Below are positions 1 through 7,713 of a DNA stretch of 64,000 bases, piece by piece. This DNA is from an uncultured Eubacteriales bacterium. Lineage in GTDB: Bacteria > Bacillota > Clostridia > Christensenellales > Aristaeellaceae. Made by a program: the position numbers and the translations under genes. Each line of letters begins with the position of its first letter. The stretch's first letter is position 1. The notes under the pieces were generated by a model. It saw only the letters and a list, made by a program, of their open reading frames with translations, searched no databases and was not told the origin of the DNA. Where the stretch lies: the NCBI GenBank assembly GCA_900316415.1, contig ONCV01000001.1, positions 226,592 to 290,591 of the forward strand, given 5' to 3'.

Positions 1-156
1 CGTGCCGTGCGCACGGGACGCCGGGTCAGCCTGGAGCCCATGAATCCCTATGAGCGGCGGATCATCCATTTTGCGCTGCAGCAGAACGAATCCGTCAGCA
101 CCCATTCCGAGGGGGACGAGCCCAACCGGCATGTGGTGATCACCGTAAAGAAATAA
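1..156 (+). CDS. jag: RNA-binding protein Jag/KhpB, C-terminal R3H part (cut by window edge)
   Basis: The window opens inside this gene; 51 codons and a TAA remain in frame 1. The residues LEPMNPYERRIIH followed by SEGDEPNRHVVI match the end of the R3H single-stranded nucleic-acid-binding domain of Jag (KhpB, SpoIIIJ-associated). In Firmicutes Jag pairs with KhpA as an RNA chaperone linked to cell division and elongation. The gene usually sits next to yidC near the replication origin, and the serS gene that follows is also often origin-proximal. Everything upstream (the Jag-N and KH domains) lies outside the window, so only the C-terminus can be confirmed. Confidence 0.85.
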   Translation, partial: RAVRTGRRVSLEPMNPYERRIIHFALQQNESVSTHSEGDEPNRHVVITVKK

Positions 157-229
157 GCCGGTCCCGTCCGGAGCCCGGAGCGGGCAGCCGGACCGCAGGA
201 GACCGATTCGCAGGAGGCAATGATTCAAA

Positions 230-1510
230 ATGCTGGATATCAATCTGCTCCGGACGGATCCGGAGAAGGTAAAGGAAAACATTCGAAAGAAGTTTCAGGA
301 TCAGAAGCTGCCCATGGTGGACGAGGTCATTCAGTTTGACCGGGATTACCGCGCGGCCCAGCAGCAGGCGGATGCCCTGCGGAACCAGCGGAAGCAGAAG
401 AGCAAGATGATCGGCGGCCTGATGGCGAAGGGCCAGAAGGACGAGGCGGAGCAGATGAAGGCGGAGGTAGCCGCCCTCGCGGACGAACTGGAAGCCCTCG
501 AGCAGAAGGAAGAAGAGCTGAAGGCGGAAATCCGGAAGCGGATGCTGGTTATCCCCAACATCATCGATGATTCCGTTCCCATCGGCCGGGATGACAGCGA
601 GAACGTCGAGATTCAGCGCTTCGGCGAGCCCGTGGTGCCGGAATGGGAGATCCCCTATCATGTGGACATCATGGAGCGGCTCAGCGGCATCGACCTGGAC
701 GCCGCCCGGGAGACCAGCGGAAACGGGTTCTATTACCTGATGGGCGATATCGCCCGGCTGCACAGCGCCATCCTGTCCTACGCGCGGGATTTCATGATCG
801 ACCGGGGCTTCACGTACGTGGTGCCGCCCTTCATGATCCACGGGGACGTGGTGACGGGTGTGATGAGCTTCGCCGAGATGGAAAACATGATGTACAAGAT
901 CGAGGGCGAGGATCTGTATCTGATCGGCACCTCGGAGCACAGCATGATCGGCAAGTTCATCGACAGCATCCTGGACGAGGAAACCCTGCCCCGCACGCTG
1001 ACCAGCTACAGCCCCTGCTTCCGGAAGGAAGTCGGCGCGCACGGCATTGAGGAGCGCGGCGTGTACCGGATTCATCAGTTCGAAAAGCAGGAGATGATCG
1101 TCGTCTGCAAGCCGGAGGATTCCATGATGTGGTTTGACCGGCTGTGGCAGAATACGGTGGATTTCTTCCGGACGCTGGATATCCCGGTGCGGACGCTGGA
1201 ATGCTGCAGCGGCGACCTGGCGGACCTGAAGGTGAAGAGCCTGGACGTGGAAGCCTGGAGTCCCCGCCAGAAGAAGTATTTTGAGGTGGGTTCCTGCTCC
1301 AATCTCGGAGACGCCCAGGCCCGCCGGCTTCAGATCCGGGTGAAGACGAAGGATGGAAAGAAGTACTTCGCGCATACGCTGAACAACACCTGCGTGGCGC
1401 CGCCCCGGATGCTGATCGCCTTCCTGGAGAACAACCTGAAGGCGGACGGAACCGTGGCGATTCCCGAGCCGCTTCGGATGTACATGGGCGGCAAGGACCA
1501 TATCGGATAA
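230..1510 (+). CDS. serS: seryl-tRNA synthetase
   Basis: Class II aminoacyl-tRNA synthetase that charges tRNA-Ser with serine in the cytoplasm. The 426-residue length is normal. Residues 1-110 form the long antiparallel coiled-coil arm (rich in Q, K, E and A) that grips the long variable arm of tRNA-Ser. The catalytic core follows: motif 2 appears as FRKEVGAHG with RIHQFEKQE, and the C-terminal part carries the conserved TLNNTCVAPPRMLIAFLEN (motif 3 region). ATG at 230 is preceded by AGGAGG at 212-217. It stands alone between jag and a strong terminator. A cognate tRNA-Ser(CGA) gene lies 3 kb downstream. Confidence 0.97.
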   Translation: MLDINLLRTDPEKVKENIRKKFQDQKLPMVDEVIQFDRDYRAAQQQADALRNQRKQKSKMIGGLMAKGQKDEAEQMKAEVAALADELEALEQKEEELKAEIRKRMLVIPNIIDDSVPIGRDDSENVEIQRFGEPVVPEWEIPYHVDIMERLSGIDLDAARETSGNGFYYLMGDIARLHSAILSYARDFMIDRGFTYVVPPFMIHGDVVTGVMSFAEMENMMYKIEGEDLYLIGTSEHSMIGKFIDSILDEETLPRTLTSYSPCFRKEVGAHGIEERGVYRIHQFEKQEMIVVCKPEDSMMWFDRLWQNTVDFFRTLDIPVRTLECCSGDLADLKVKSLDVEAWSPRQKKYFEVGSCSNLGDAQARRLQIRVKTKDGKKYFAHTLNNTCVAPPRMLIAFLENNLKADGTVAIPEPLRMYMGGKDHIG

Positions 1511-1527
1511 TTCGGAAAGGCCTCATG

Positions 1528-1560
1528 AAAACGGCCCCCGGCAGATGCCGGGGGCCGTTT
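1528..1560. terminator. bidirectional terminator between serS and the HTH-array gene
   Basis: A near-perfect stem of about 13 bp (AACGGCCCCCGGC / GCCGGGGGCCGTT) with a four-base AGAT loop is flanked by A-rich sequence on one side and TTT on the other. It lies between the stop of serS and the stop of the convergent HTH-array gene, so it can terminate both transcripts. Confidence 0.85.
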
Positions 1561-1578
1561 GAATACCTGAAATCCGGA

Positions 1579-3123
1579 TCAGTCGGAACCGGACAGAACC
1601 TGTCCTTCCTCCTCAATCAGGCGCAGCGCCTTTTCCGCGGTGGCCTCATCCACGCGGCCCTGCTCCAGGTAGCTGATGCCGCCCTGGGAAAGATTCATCA
1701 GCTCGCCCAGGCGCTTCTGGCTGAGACCCGCGGCCGTCCGCGCTTCCCGGATCCGCTGCGCCAGATCGGGCCGGGACACCCGGGAGGAGCGGGCGGGGAC
1801 GGCGGTACGGGAGGTCTCCTTCGCCATCTGAACCAGCGGAAGGGCTTCCTCCGACTTTTTCTGATCGATCACATCCTGAAGCATGCGGAGAATCCGCCTG
1901 CCGGTGGCCTCATCCACCTTTCCCCGCTCCATCAGGCTGATTCGGGTCTGCGGGAGATCCAGCATTTCTCCCAGGCTTTTCTGGCTCAGCTTCGCCGCTT
2001 CCCGCGCGTCCCGGATATTGGATCCGAGCAGCACCTGATCCGCCGGACGGACCCGGCGGGCCTGCACCGGCCGCCGCGGCTCCCGGCGAAGACGGCGGAG
2101 AATGGTCTGATACTGTTCCTCCGTCACGTCGCCCAGTTCAATATGGGAGACGCGGGTTACCGGAAGGCGAAGGATGGTTCCCAGCTCCTTCTGGGACAGA
2201 CCGGCCTGAAGCCGCTCCTCCCGAATCCGGGCGCCGGCTTCCTTTCCGCTGAAGGCCGGGGACGCCGGGGAGGCGGGAGAGGATTCAAAGAGGGCGACCA
2301 GTTCGTCGGCCCGCTTGGCGGTGATATATCCGCTTTCCAGATGAGCCAGGGTCGCGGGCTTGAGCTGCGCCAGTTCCGCGGCCTCCCGGACGGAAAGACC
2401 GGCGGCCTTCCGGGCTTCGCGCACCCGAAGGCCGGCAGCCCGGGGATCCTCCTTCACCGGGGCGTCGGAGGCGCTGGCGATCCGGCGCAGGATATGCTCC
2501 GCCTTTTCATCCCGAATATACCCGGACTCCATCTGGGCAACCCGGCTGACGGAGAGATGGAGCAGATCGGCCAGCTGCTCCCGGGACAGGCCGGCATTCT
2601 GCCGGGCTTCCTTCACCCGAAGGCCGGCGGGCCGGTTCGGGGCGGGGTTCGCCCCGCGGGAGGGCTCCTTCGGACGCGGCGCGGCATGCTGAACAAGACG
2701 GGGAACGCCTTTCTCCCGTCCGTCTCCGTACATGAGCCACTTCCGGTTGATTCCGGTTTTCTTCTCGATTTCCTCTCCCCGGCGCCGTATCAGGACCAGA
2801 TCCGGATCCGCCTCCCGGGCCAGCAGCTCCTCCGGCGTGATGCCCAGGGCCGCGGCCATATCTTCGGCGGAAATGTCATACTGCTCCCGCCATGCCCGCA
2901 TCCGATGCCCGGGCGTGGTCTGGTCAAAGGTGGGCAGGAAGGGATCCACATCGGGATCCTTCAGGATTTGCGGATTGATCGGAAAGGCGGAGATGAACTG
3001 CAGCAGCAGATAGGTCTCCCCGTTCTCCTCACAATCGATAACATCCTGTTTGGGAACACCAAGCTCATCGGCTACCTGAGCCTGGGTCAGTCCCATAATA
3101 TCTCTCAGATCCTGCATATTCAT
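1579..3123 (-). CDS. protein with seven tandem XRE-type helix-turn-helix domains
   Basis: A 514-residue protein that is almost entirely DNA-binding modules. I see XRE/Cro-C1-like units at roughly residues 4-36, 74-128, 167-215, 231-279, 296-345, 367-415 and 455-503. The last five share a clear pattern (G-x-x-[IV]-R-[ED]-[AE]-R-x-x-A-x-L-S-[QRV]-[KE]-x-L ... I-x-x-[ML]-E-x-G, then a helix ending ILRxL). The second unit ends in INRKWLMYGDG, like phage C1-type repressors. Linkers are Pro/Arg-rich and no effector domain is visible. I chose ATG 3123 because AGGAG lies 13 nt upstream; a TTG at 3135 is too close to that site. Function is unknown; probably a regulator or nucleoid-associated DNA binder. 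It may repress itself (see the palindromes at its promoter). Confidence 0.85.
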   Translation of the reverse strand: MNMQDLRDIMGLTQAQVADELGVPKQDVIDCEENGETYLLLQFISAFPINPQILKDPDVDPFLPTFDQTTPGHRMRAWREQYDISAEDMAAALGITPEELLAREADPDLVLIRRRGEEIEKKTGINRKWLMYGDGREKGVPRLVQHAAPRPKEPSRGANPAPNRPAGLRVKEARQNAGLSREQLADLLHLSVSRVAQMESGYIRDEKAEHILRRIASASDAPVKEDPRAAGLRVREARKAAGLSVREAAELAQLKPATLAHLESGYITAKRADELVALFESSPASPASPAFSGKEAGARIREERLQAGLSQKELGTILRLPVTRVSHIELGDVTEEQYQTILRRLRREPRRPVQARRVRPADQVLLGSNIRDAREAAKLSQKSLGEMLDLPQTRISLMERGKVDEATGRRILRMLQDVIDQKKSEEALPLVQMAKETSRTAVPARSSRVSRPDLAQRIREARTAAGLSQKRLGELMNLSQGGISYLEQGRVDEATAEKALRLIEEEGQVLSGSD

Positions 3124-3182
3124 GTTATATCGCAATCTCCTGTGGCATAAAAATGCATTCGTCAGTTCGTCCCTACAACGGA

Positions 3183-3212
3183 ATTATAGCATGAACCCCA
3201 TCCCTTTGTCCA
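3183..3212 (-). promoter_or_regulatory. promoter of the HTH-array gene
   Basis: On the minus strand, TGGACA (3212-3207), an 18-bp spacer and a perfect extended -10, TGCTATAAT (TATAAT at 3188-3183), lie about 60 bp upstream of the ATG. The -35 is embedded in a near-palindrome described separately. Confidence 0.75.
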
Positions 3213-3300
3213 CGGATAACAGCAACTTTTTGTCCGAACAGAGATCAAAGAAAAACGATATACATATATTCATCCTGAATGCATTTATTTATCCGGACAA
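3206..3300. promoter_or_regulatory. candidate operators (three TTRTCC palindrome-like sites)
   Basis: Near-palindromes of the same type occur at 3206-3219 (TTGTCC-AC-GGATAA) and 3289-3300 (TTATCCGGACAA). A degenerate half-site, TTGTCCGAACA, lies at 3230-3240. The first covers the -35 box of the HTH-array gene. Sites of one family clustered at the promoter of a DNA-binding protein suggest autoregulation. This is inference; no binding data exist here. Confidence 0.5.
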
Positions 3301-3316
3301 AGATGGGTTCCGCCGG

Positions 3317-4162
3317 TCAGGTCGCCGCGGGATAGCAGACAATCAGTCCGCTGCGCTCCGCGTAATAGCTGTCCAGCCCGCGGGTGGAAAGGATCTGGAC
3401 TTTCGCTTCCGCCCATCTGGACTGGATCATGTCCTTCAGCTTCTGCGACAGGGATTCGTTCATGCAGTGGCTGATGGCCATGTCCTCTCCGGCATAGCCG
3501 TTTTCCTCCATATCCCGCAGAATGTGCTTCAGCGTCCGCTGATCGCCGCGGGTCAGTTCCTTCAGCTGAATCTCCCCCTCCGGACTTCCCACGCCGATGA
3601 CGCGGATGCCCAGCTTGCCGGCCACGAAGCCGGCGATCTTGCTGACCCGTCCGTTCTGAACCAGGTTATGGAAGGAGGAGAGGGTGAAGATCGTCCGGCC
3701 GGTTGCGGCCAGTTTCCGGCAGGAGGCGCAGATCTCCTCAAAGGGAACCTGCTCCTGAATCATCCGAACGGCCTGCTGCGCCATGAGCACCAGCTTGGGC
3801 CCGGTGGACAGGGAATCGATCACCTCGATCTTCTTGTCCGGGGCGTCCTCCAGCGCCATGCTTTTTCCCACCAGCGCGCTGTTGAAGCTGCCGGAAAGCC
3901 GGCCGGAGATGGTCATGGCGATGACCCGGTCCGCCTGCCGGAAGGCTTCCTGCCAGGCGGAGGGAGAGGGGCAGGCGCTGTGGCTGGAGGAGGAAGCCTC
4001 CATGGCGTCCACCATCCCGGGGACATCCAGATCCACGCTGTCCACAAAATCCGTGTCATCCACGCTCATCACGAAGGGAACCGTATCAAAGCCGATATCC
4101 GGGGAAGCCGTTTCCAGGGATTTCAGATCGCAGCTGGAATCGGTCACGATCATCCATTTCAT
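3317..4162 (-). CDS. DegV family fatty-acid-binding protein
   Basis: About 281 residues, the normal DegV/FakB length. The start MKWMIVTDSSCDL is the conserved DegV N-terminus. TISGRLSGSFNSA corresponds to the family's S-G-L-S-G-T-Y-x-S-A loop, and SSFHNLVQNGRVSK to the second lipid-site motif. Family members bind a fatty acid and, in some species, present it to the FakA kinase for membrane lipid synthesis; no kinase is in this window. ATG 4162 is chosen over an upstream in-frame start at 4243 because GGAGG lies just before it and the homology begins there. It has its own promoter and is monocistronic. Confidence 0.9.
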   Translation of the reverse strand: MKWMIVTDSSCDLKSLETASPDIGFDTVPFVMSVDDTDFVDSVDLDVPGMVDAMEASSSSHSACPSPSAWQEAFRQADRVIAMTISGRLSGSFNSALVGKSMALEDAPDKKIEVIDSLSTGPKLVLMAQQAVRMIQEQVPFEEICASCRKLAATGRTIFTLSSFHNLVQNGRVSKIAGFVAGKLGIRVIGVGSPEGEIQLKELTRGDQRTLKHILRDMEENGYAGEDMAISHCMNESLSQKLKDMIQSRWAEAKVQILSTRGLDSYYAERSGLIVCYPAAT

Positions 4163-4266
4163 GCTGCATACCTCCGGGGACGGGAAGGATTTCCCATCAT
4201 AATGGGAGAAATTCCCGCCCAGATTTGATGAAAAACGCCGCATAGGCGTTCTTACCGATCAGCACA

Positions 4267-4295
4267 ATTATACTACGATCCCGGAAGGAGTTCAA
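4267..4295 (-). promoter_or_regulatory. promoter of the degV-type gene
   Basis: Minus strand: TTGAAC (4295-4290), 17-bp spacer, perfect TATAAT (4272-4267). It is divergent from the tRNA-Ser promoter next door. Confidence 0.75.
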
Positions 4296-4322
4296 GCGCC
4301 CCGGCAGGGTGCCCCGGCTGAC

Positions 4323-4351
4323 TTGCAAATGACGGAAGGCTATGGTATAAT
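4323..4351 (+). promoter_or_regulatory. promoter of tRNA-Ser
   Basis: TTGCAA (4323-4328), 17-bp spacer, TATAAT (4346-4351), ending 13 bp before the mature tRNA 5' end, as expected for a single tRNA gene. Confidence 0.8.
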
Positions 4352-4364
4352 CTGCCACGTTCAC

Positions 4365-4453
4365 GGAGCGGTATCGAAGCGGTCATAACGGGGCTGACTC
4401 GAAATCAGTTTGGCGGCAACGCCACGTGGGTTCGAATCCCACCCGCTCCGCCA
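4365..4453 (+). tRNA. tRNA-Ser (anticodon CGA)
   Basis: Class II tRNA of 89 nt. The acceptor stem GGAGCGG/CCGCTCC has discriminator G and encoded CCA (4451-4453). The anticodon loop CTCGAAA gives anticodon CGA at 4400-4402, which reads UCG. There is an extended variable arm (TGGCGGCAACGCCA) and a T-loop GGGTTCGAATCCC. It is a substrate of the serS product encoded upstream. Confidence 0.97.
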
Positions 4454-4456
4454 TGC

Positions 4457-4482
4457 AACCCCTTGATAATCAAGGGGTTTTC
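4457..4482 (+). terminator. terminator after tRNA-Ser
   Basis: Stem AACCCCTTGA/TCAAGGGGTT with a three-base loop, followed by TTTTCTT, starting 4 bp after the CCA end. Confidence 0.85.
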
Positions 4483-4550
4483 TTGATGAAACAGCTCCGG
4501 AGGCGCAGTCGGGAACCGGCCCGGCCGGGGCATAACAGGAGGATTGCAGC

Positions 4551-5792
4551 ATGAAAAACGTTTCGGAAACCCTGCTTCGGAAATACGCGGAGCTGATCGT
4601 GCGCACGGGGGCGAATGTCCGGAAGGGGCAGGTGGTGCAGCTTTCCATTTCGGTGGAGCAGCACGGCTTTGCCGCCCTGGTGATCGAGGAATGCTACCGG
4701 GCCGGAGCCAGAAAGGTGAATGTGGACTGGCTGTTCGACCGGCATGCCCGCCTGAATTACCTGTATGCGAGCCAGGAAACGCTCTCCCGGGTGCTGCCCT
4801 GGGAGGAGGAAAAGCTGAAGCAGATGGTGCAGGATCTGCCGGTGCGCATCTTTATTGTGTCGGAGGATCCGGATGCCATGAACGGAGTGGACGTACAGAA
4901 GCTCTCCTCGGTTTCGCAGGCCCGGTCCACCGTCATCAAACCCTATCGCAACGCCATCGAAGGAAAGCATCAGTGGGTGATTGCGGCCTACCCGTCCGTG
5001 AAATGGGCGAAAAAATGCTTCCCGGACATGGCGGATGAGGAAGCTGTCAGCCGCCTGTGGGAAGCGATTCTGAAAACGGTTCGGGTCCGGGAGGACAACG
5101 ATCCGGTCGCGGAGTGGAAGACCCATACGGATTTCATTGAGAAGAAGGCCGCCTGGCTGAACGAACAGGGTTTCGAATCCCTGCGGTATCACAGCGCCAA
5201 CGGAACGGATTTCTCCGTGGAGCTGATTCCCGGCGCCCGGTGGGAAGGCGCCGGAGCCCGAAACACGGAAAACGGCGCGTTTTACATTCCCAATATGCCC
5301 ACCGAGGAAATCTTCACCTCTCCCGCCGCGGGGAAATGCGAAGGCACCCTGGTCGCGGTGAAGCCGCTCTCCTGGAACAGCCAGCTGATTGAGAACTTCT
5401 CCATTACCTTTGAACAGGGAAGGGCGGTTTCCTGCCGGGCGGAGAAGGGACAGGAGCTGCTGGAAAAAATGATTCGGATGGATGAAGGGGCCGGCCTGCT
5501 CGGCGAGGTGGCGCTGGTTCCCCGGGAAAGCCCGGTCAACCAGTGCGGATTCCTGTTCTATGAAACGCTGTTCGATGAAAATGCCTGCTGCCATTGCGCG
5601 CTGGGCATGGGTTTCAAGGAAGTGCTCCCGGACGGCGACCATCTGACCGTGGAACAGGCGCGGCAGGCCGGCATCAATGATTCCATCATTCATGTGGACT
5701 TTATGGTCGGCGCGGACGATCTGTCCATTGACGGAGTGAAGCCGGACGGAACGGCTGTGCCGATCTTCCGCAACGGAACCTGGGCGGAATAA
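4551..5792 (+). CDS. M29 family metallo-aminopeptidase
   Basis: A 413-residue cytosolic leucyl-type aminopeptidase of the AmpS/aminopeptidase T family. It removes N-terminal residues from peptides with a two-metal centre. Likely ligands by family alignment are Glu252/253 (NMPTEEIFTSP), Glu319 (LLGEVALV), His348 (CCHCALG), and His381 and Asp383 (IHVDFMVG), with a nearby catalytic Tyr. Length and domain order are standard. AGGAGG precedes ATG 4551. It is a single gene between the tRNA terminator and its own downstream terminator; the role is probably general peptide turnover. Confidence 0.93.
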   Translation: MKNVSETLLRKYAELIVRTGANVRKGQVVQLSISVEQHGFAALVIEECYRAGARKVNVDWLFDRHARLNYLYASQETLSRVLPWEEEKLKQMVQDLPVRIFIVSEDPDAMNGVDVQKLSSVSQARSTVIKPYRNAIEGKHQWVIAAYPSVKWAKKCFPDMADEEAVSRLWEAILKTVRVREDNDPVAEWKTHTDFIEKKAAWLNEQGFESLRYHSANGTDFSVELIPGARWEGAGARNTENGAFYIPNMPTEEIFTSPAAGKCEGTLVAVKPLSWNSQLIENFSITFEQGRAVSCRAEKGQELLEKMIRMDEGAGLLGEVALVPRESPVNQCGFLFYETLFDENACCHCALGMGFKEVLPDGDHLTVEQARQAGINDSIIHVDFMVGADDLSIDGVKPDGTAVPIFRNGTWAE

Positions 5793-5915
5793 GGAATCAG
5801 GCCGAAGCCTCCGGAAGCCGGAACGCTTCCGGACAGCTGCCTCCTCTGCCCCCGGGGGATCCGTACGCGCTCTTCCTCCACCCTGTCTGCCTGCAAGTCA
5901 ACCATACCCCGGTCC

Positions 5916-5950
5916 GGGATGCCTTCGTGCGCTGAAGGCATCCCGTTTTT
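5916..5950 (+). terminator. terminator after the M29 aminopeptidase
   Basis: GGGATGCCTTC/GAAGGCATCCC, an 11-bp stem with a 7-nt loop followed by GTTTTT. It lies about 120 bp beyond the stop; the stretch between (5793-5915) shows no gene. Confidence 0.85.
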
Positions 5951-5988
5951 CCTGCGCGGCGGGCGGCAGCGGACGTTTTTTGCCTGAA

Positions 5989-6030
5989 TTTCGCGAAATG
6001 ATTGCATTCTTTCGGGAAATAGTTCATAAT
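5989..6030 (+). promoter_or_regulatory. promoter of the preA-type gene with a repeated operator-like motif
   Basis: TTGCAT (6002-6007), 17-bp spacer and CATAAT (6025-6030) form a plausible promoter. The motif TTTCGSGAAAT occurs twice: TTTCGCGAAAT at 5989-5999, a near-perfect palindrome just upstream of the -35, and TTTCGGGAAAT at 6010-6020 inside the spacer. They are 21 bp apart, two helical turns, which suggests cooperative repressor binding. The regulator is unknown. Confidence 0.5.
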
Positions 6031-6090
6031 GAGAATATCAGTTTCCACCCGGACCGAAAATGGATATAGCTTCATCCCGACCGATGCTGC

Positions 6091-6117
6091 CGCCTGCCGG
6101 AGTCTCTCCGGCAGGCG
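6091..6117 (+). other. perfect 12-bp hairpin in the preA leader
   Basis: CGCCTGCCGGAG and CTCCGGCAGGCG are perfectly complementary around a TCT loop. It lies in the roughly 155-nt leader of the preA-type transcript and has no T-run after it, so it is not a typical terminator. It may stabilise or regulate the mRNA. No known riboswitch consensus was recognised. Confidence 0.55.
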
Positions 6118-6191
6118 AATCCCCGTGACGGGAGGCCCGGAAGCGGCCCCCGGTCCCCGTGAACCCTGCACGACAGAAAGGAGAGACGGCT

Positions 6192-7691
6192 GTGATTCTG
6201 AAGGAACCGAAAATAGCCCGGGCGGATATGATCCGCTGCACGCTTTGCGCGGATGCGCCCTGCGACAGGGCCTGCGAAAAGCTGAATCCGGCGGAGCTGC
6301 TGCGCTCCGTCTGGTTTTCCAACGAGCAGACGGCAGCACAGCGGCTGCCGGAGGCGAACCCCTGCATCGTATGCAGCGCTCCCTGCGAGAGAGCCTGCGT
6401 CCGCGCCGGCGAGGTGCCGGCCCGGGATCTGATCAACCGGCTGTATTATCAGGTGAAGCCGGAATGCGAAACGCCCCTTCCGGAAGATGAAGACCGCCTG
6501 AAATGCGATCTGTGCGGCATCCCGCTGGAAAATCCGTTCCTGCTGTCCTCCTCCGTGGTGGCCAGCACCTACGACATGTGCGCCCGGGCCTTCGAGGCGG
6601 GATGGGCTGGAGCCTGCTTCAAGACCATCTGCACCCTGGAGATCCACGAGGCGTCGCCCCGCTTTTCCGCGGTTACGGGCAGCGACGGCGGCATGATCGG
6701 CTTCAAGAACATTGAGCAGCTTTCCGATCACAGCGTGGCGGAGAATATGGAGATTTTCCGCCGCCTGAAACAGCATTATCCCTCCAAATTCATTCTGGCC
6801 TCCATCATGGGACAGAACGAACAGGAATGGGGCGAGCTGGCCCGGCTCTGCGAGGCGAACGGCGCCGACGCGGTGGAGCTGAATTTCTCCTGCCCCAACA
6901 TGGCGGAGGGCGGCCTGGGCTCGGATATCGGCCAGGTGCCGGAACTGGTGGAGCGCTTCACGGCCGCGGCCAAACGCGCCTGCCATATCCCGGTGCTGGC
7001 GAAGCTGACGCCCAACGTGGCCAGCATGAGCCCGGCGGCAGAAGCGGCCCGACGGGGCGGAGCGGACGGCATCGCCGCCATCAATACGATCAAATCCATC
7101 ACCGGGATCGATCTGCATACCTATGTGTCTGCCCCCGCCGTGCACGGCCAGAGCGCCGTGGGAGGATACAGCGGCAACGCCGTGAAGCCCATCGCCCTGC
7201 GCTTCATGGCGGAACTGGGGCAGAATCCGGCCCTGCAGGGGATGCATCTGTCCGGAATGGGCGGCATCGAAACCTGGCAGGACGCGCTGGAATTCATCCT
7301 GCTGGGGGCGGGCTCCCTCCAGGTGACAACCGCGATCATGCAGTATGGCTACCGGATCATTGACGACCTGAAGGCCGGGCTCAACCTGTATCTGGCGGAG
7401 AAGGGCATCGGCAGCGTCCGGGAAGCCAGGGGGCTTGCCCTGGACAATGTCAGTCCCAACACCGACACGCTGGAGCGGGATACCATTGTTTTTCCCACGT
7501 TTATCCGGGAACGCTGCATCGGCTGCGGGCGCTGCCGGATTTCCTGCGCGGACGGCGGCCACCAGGCGATCGAGCTGGATGAAAACCGCCGGCCAAAGCT
7601 GAACGGAAAGCGGTGCGTGGGCTGCCACCTGTGCATCCTGGTCTGTCCGCAGCGGGCGATCACGCCGGGAACCAAGCGGATCCGGCGCTGA
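6192..7691 (+). CDS. preA: PreA-type dihydropyrimidine dehydrogenase (flavin/Fe-S) with cysteine-rich N-terminal extension
   Basis: About 499 residues. The central part is a DHODH-like FMN barrel (NFSCPNM, LAKLTPNV, GMGGIETWQDALEFILLGA), as in the catalytic subunit PreA that reduces uracil or thymine with NAD(P)H. The C-terminus has two 4Fe-4S clusters (CIGCGRCRISC and CVGCHLCILVC). Unlike ordinary PreA (about 410 aa), it begins with about 80 residues carrying two further Cys clusters (CTLCADAPCDRAC, CIVCSAPCERAC). These resemble the Fer4_20 domain usually found on PreT/GltD partners. No PreT gene is adjacent. GTG 6192 is chosen because AAAGGAG lies 7 bp upstream; the upstream in-frame GTG at 6159 has no such site. 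Confidence 0.85.
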   Translation: MILKEPKIARADMIRCTLCADAPCDRACEKLNPAELLRSVWFSNEQTAAQRLPEANPCIVCSAPCERACVRAGEVPARDLINRLYYQVKPECETPLPEDEDRLKCDLCGIPLENPFLLSSSVVASTYDMCARAFEAGWAGACFKTICTLEIHEASPRFSAVTGSDGGMIGFKNIEQLSDHSVAENMEIFRRLKQHYPSKFILASIMGQNEQEWGELARLCEANGADAVELNFSCPNMAEGGLGSDIGQVPELVERFTAAAKRACHIPVLAKLTPNVASMSPAAEAARRGGADGIAAINTIKSITGIDLHTYVSAPAVHGQSAVGGYSGNAVKPIALRFMAELGQNPALQGMHLSGMGGIETWQDALEFILLGAGSLQVTTAIMQYGYRIIDDLKAGLNLYLAEKGIGSVREARGLALDNVSPNTDTLERDTIVFPTFIRERCIGCGRCRISCADGGHQAIELDENRRPKLNGKRCVGCHLCILVCPQRAITPGTKRIRR

Positions 7692-7713
7692 TCCGGGAAG
7701 ATTCCCGGATCAG
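7688..7713. terminator. shared hairpin over two convergent stop codons
   Basis: CTGATCCGGG and CCCGGATCAG form a perfect 10-bp stem (12 bp if the AA/TT extends it). It contains the stop codon of the preA-type gene on one arm and the stop of the convergent TIM-barrel gene on the other. There is no U-run, so termination efficiency is uncertain. Confidence 0.5.

Noticed and set aside
157..229. Possible T-box or attenuator before serS
   Set aside because: Only 73 bp between jag and serS, no T-box core and no terminator; a GC-rich inverted repeat alone is not enough.
140..1501. Long open frame antisense to serS
   Set aside because: High-GC third-position pattern of serS keeps the opposite strand open; the translation is a Pro/Leu/His-rich shadow with no start site.
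4361..4648. Open frame on the minus strand over the tRNA gene
   Set aside because: It overlaps the tRNA and its terminator; such frames over tRNAs are common false calls.
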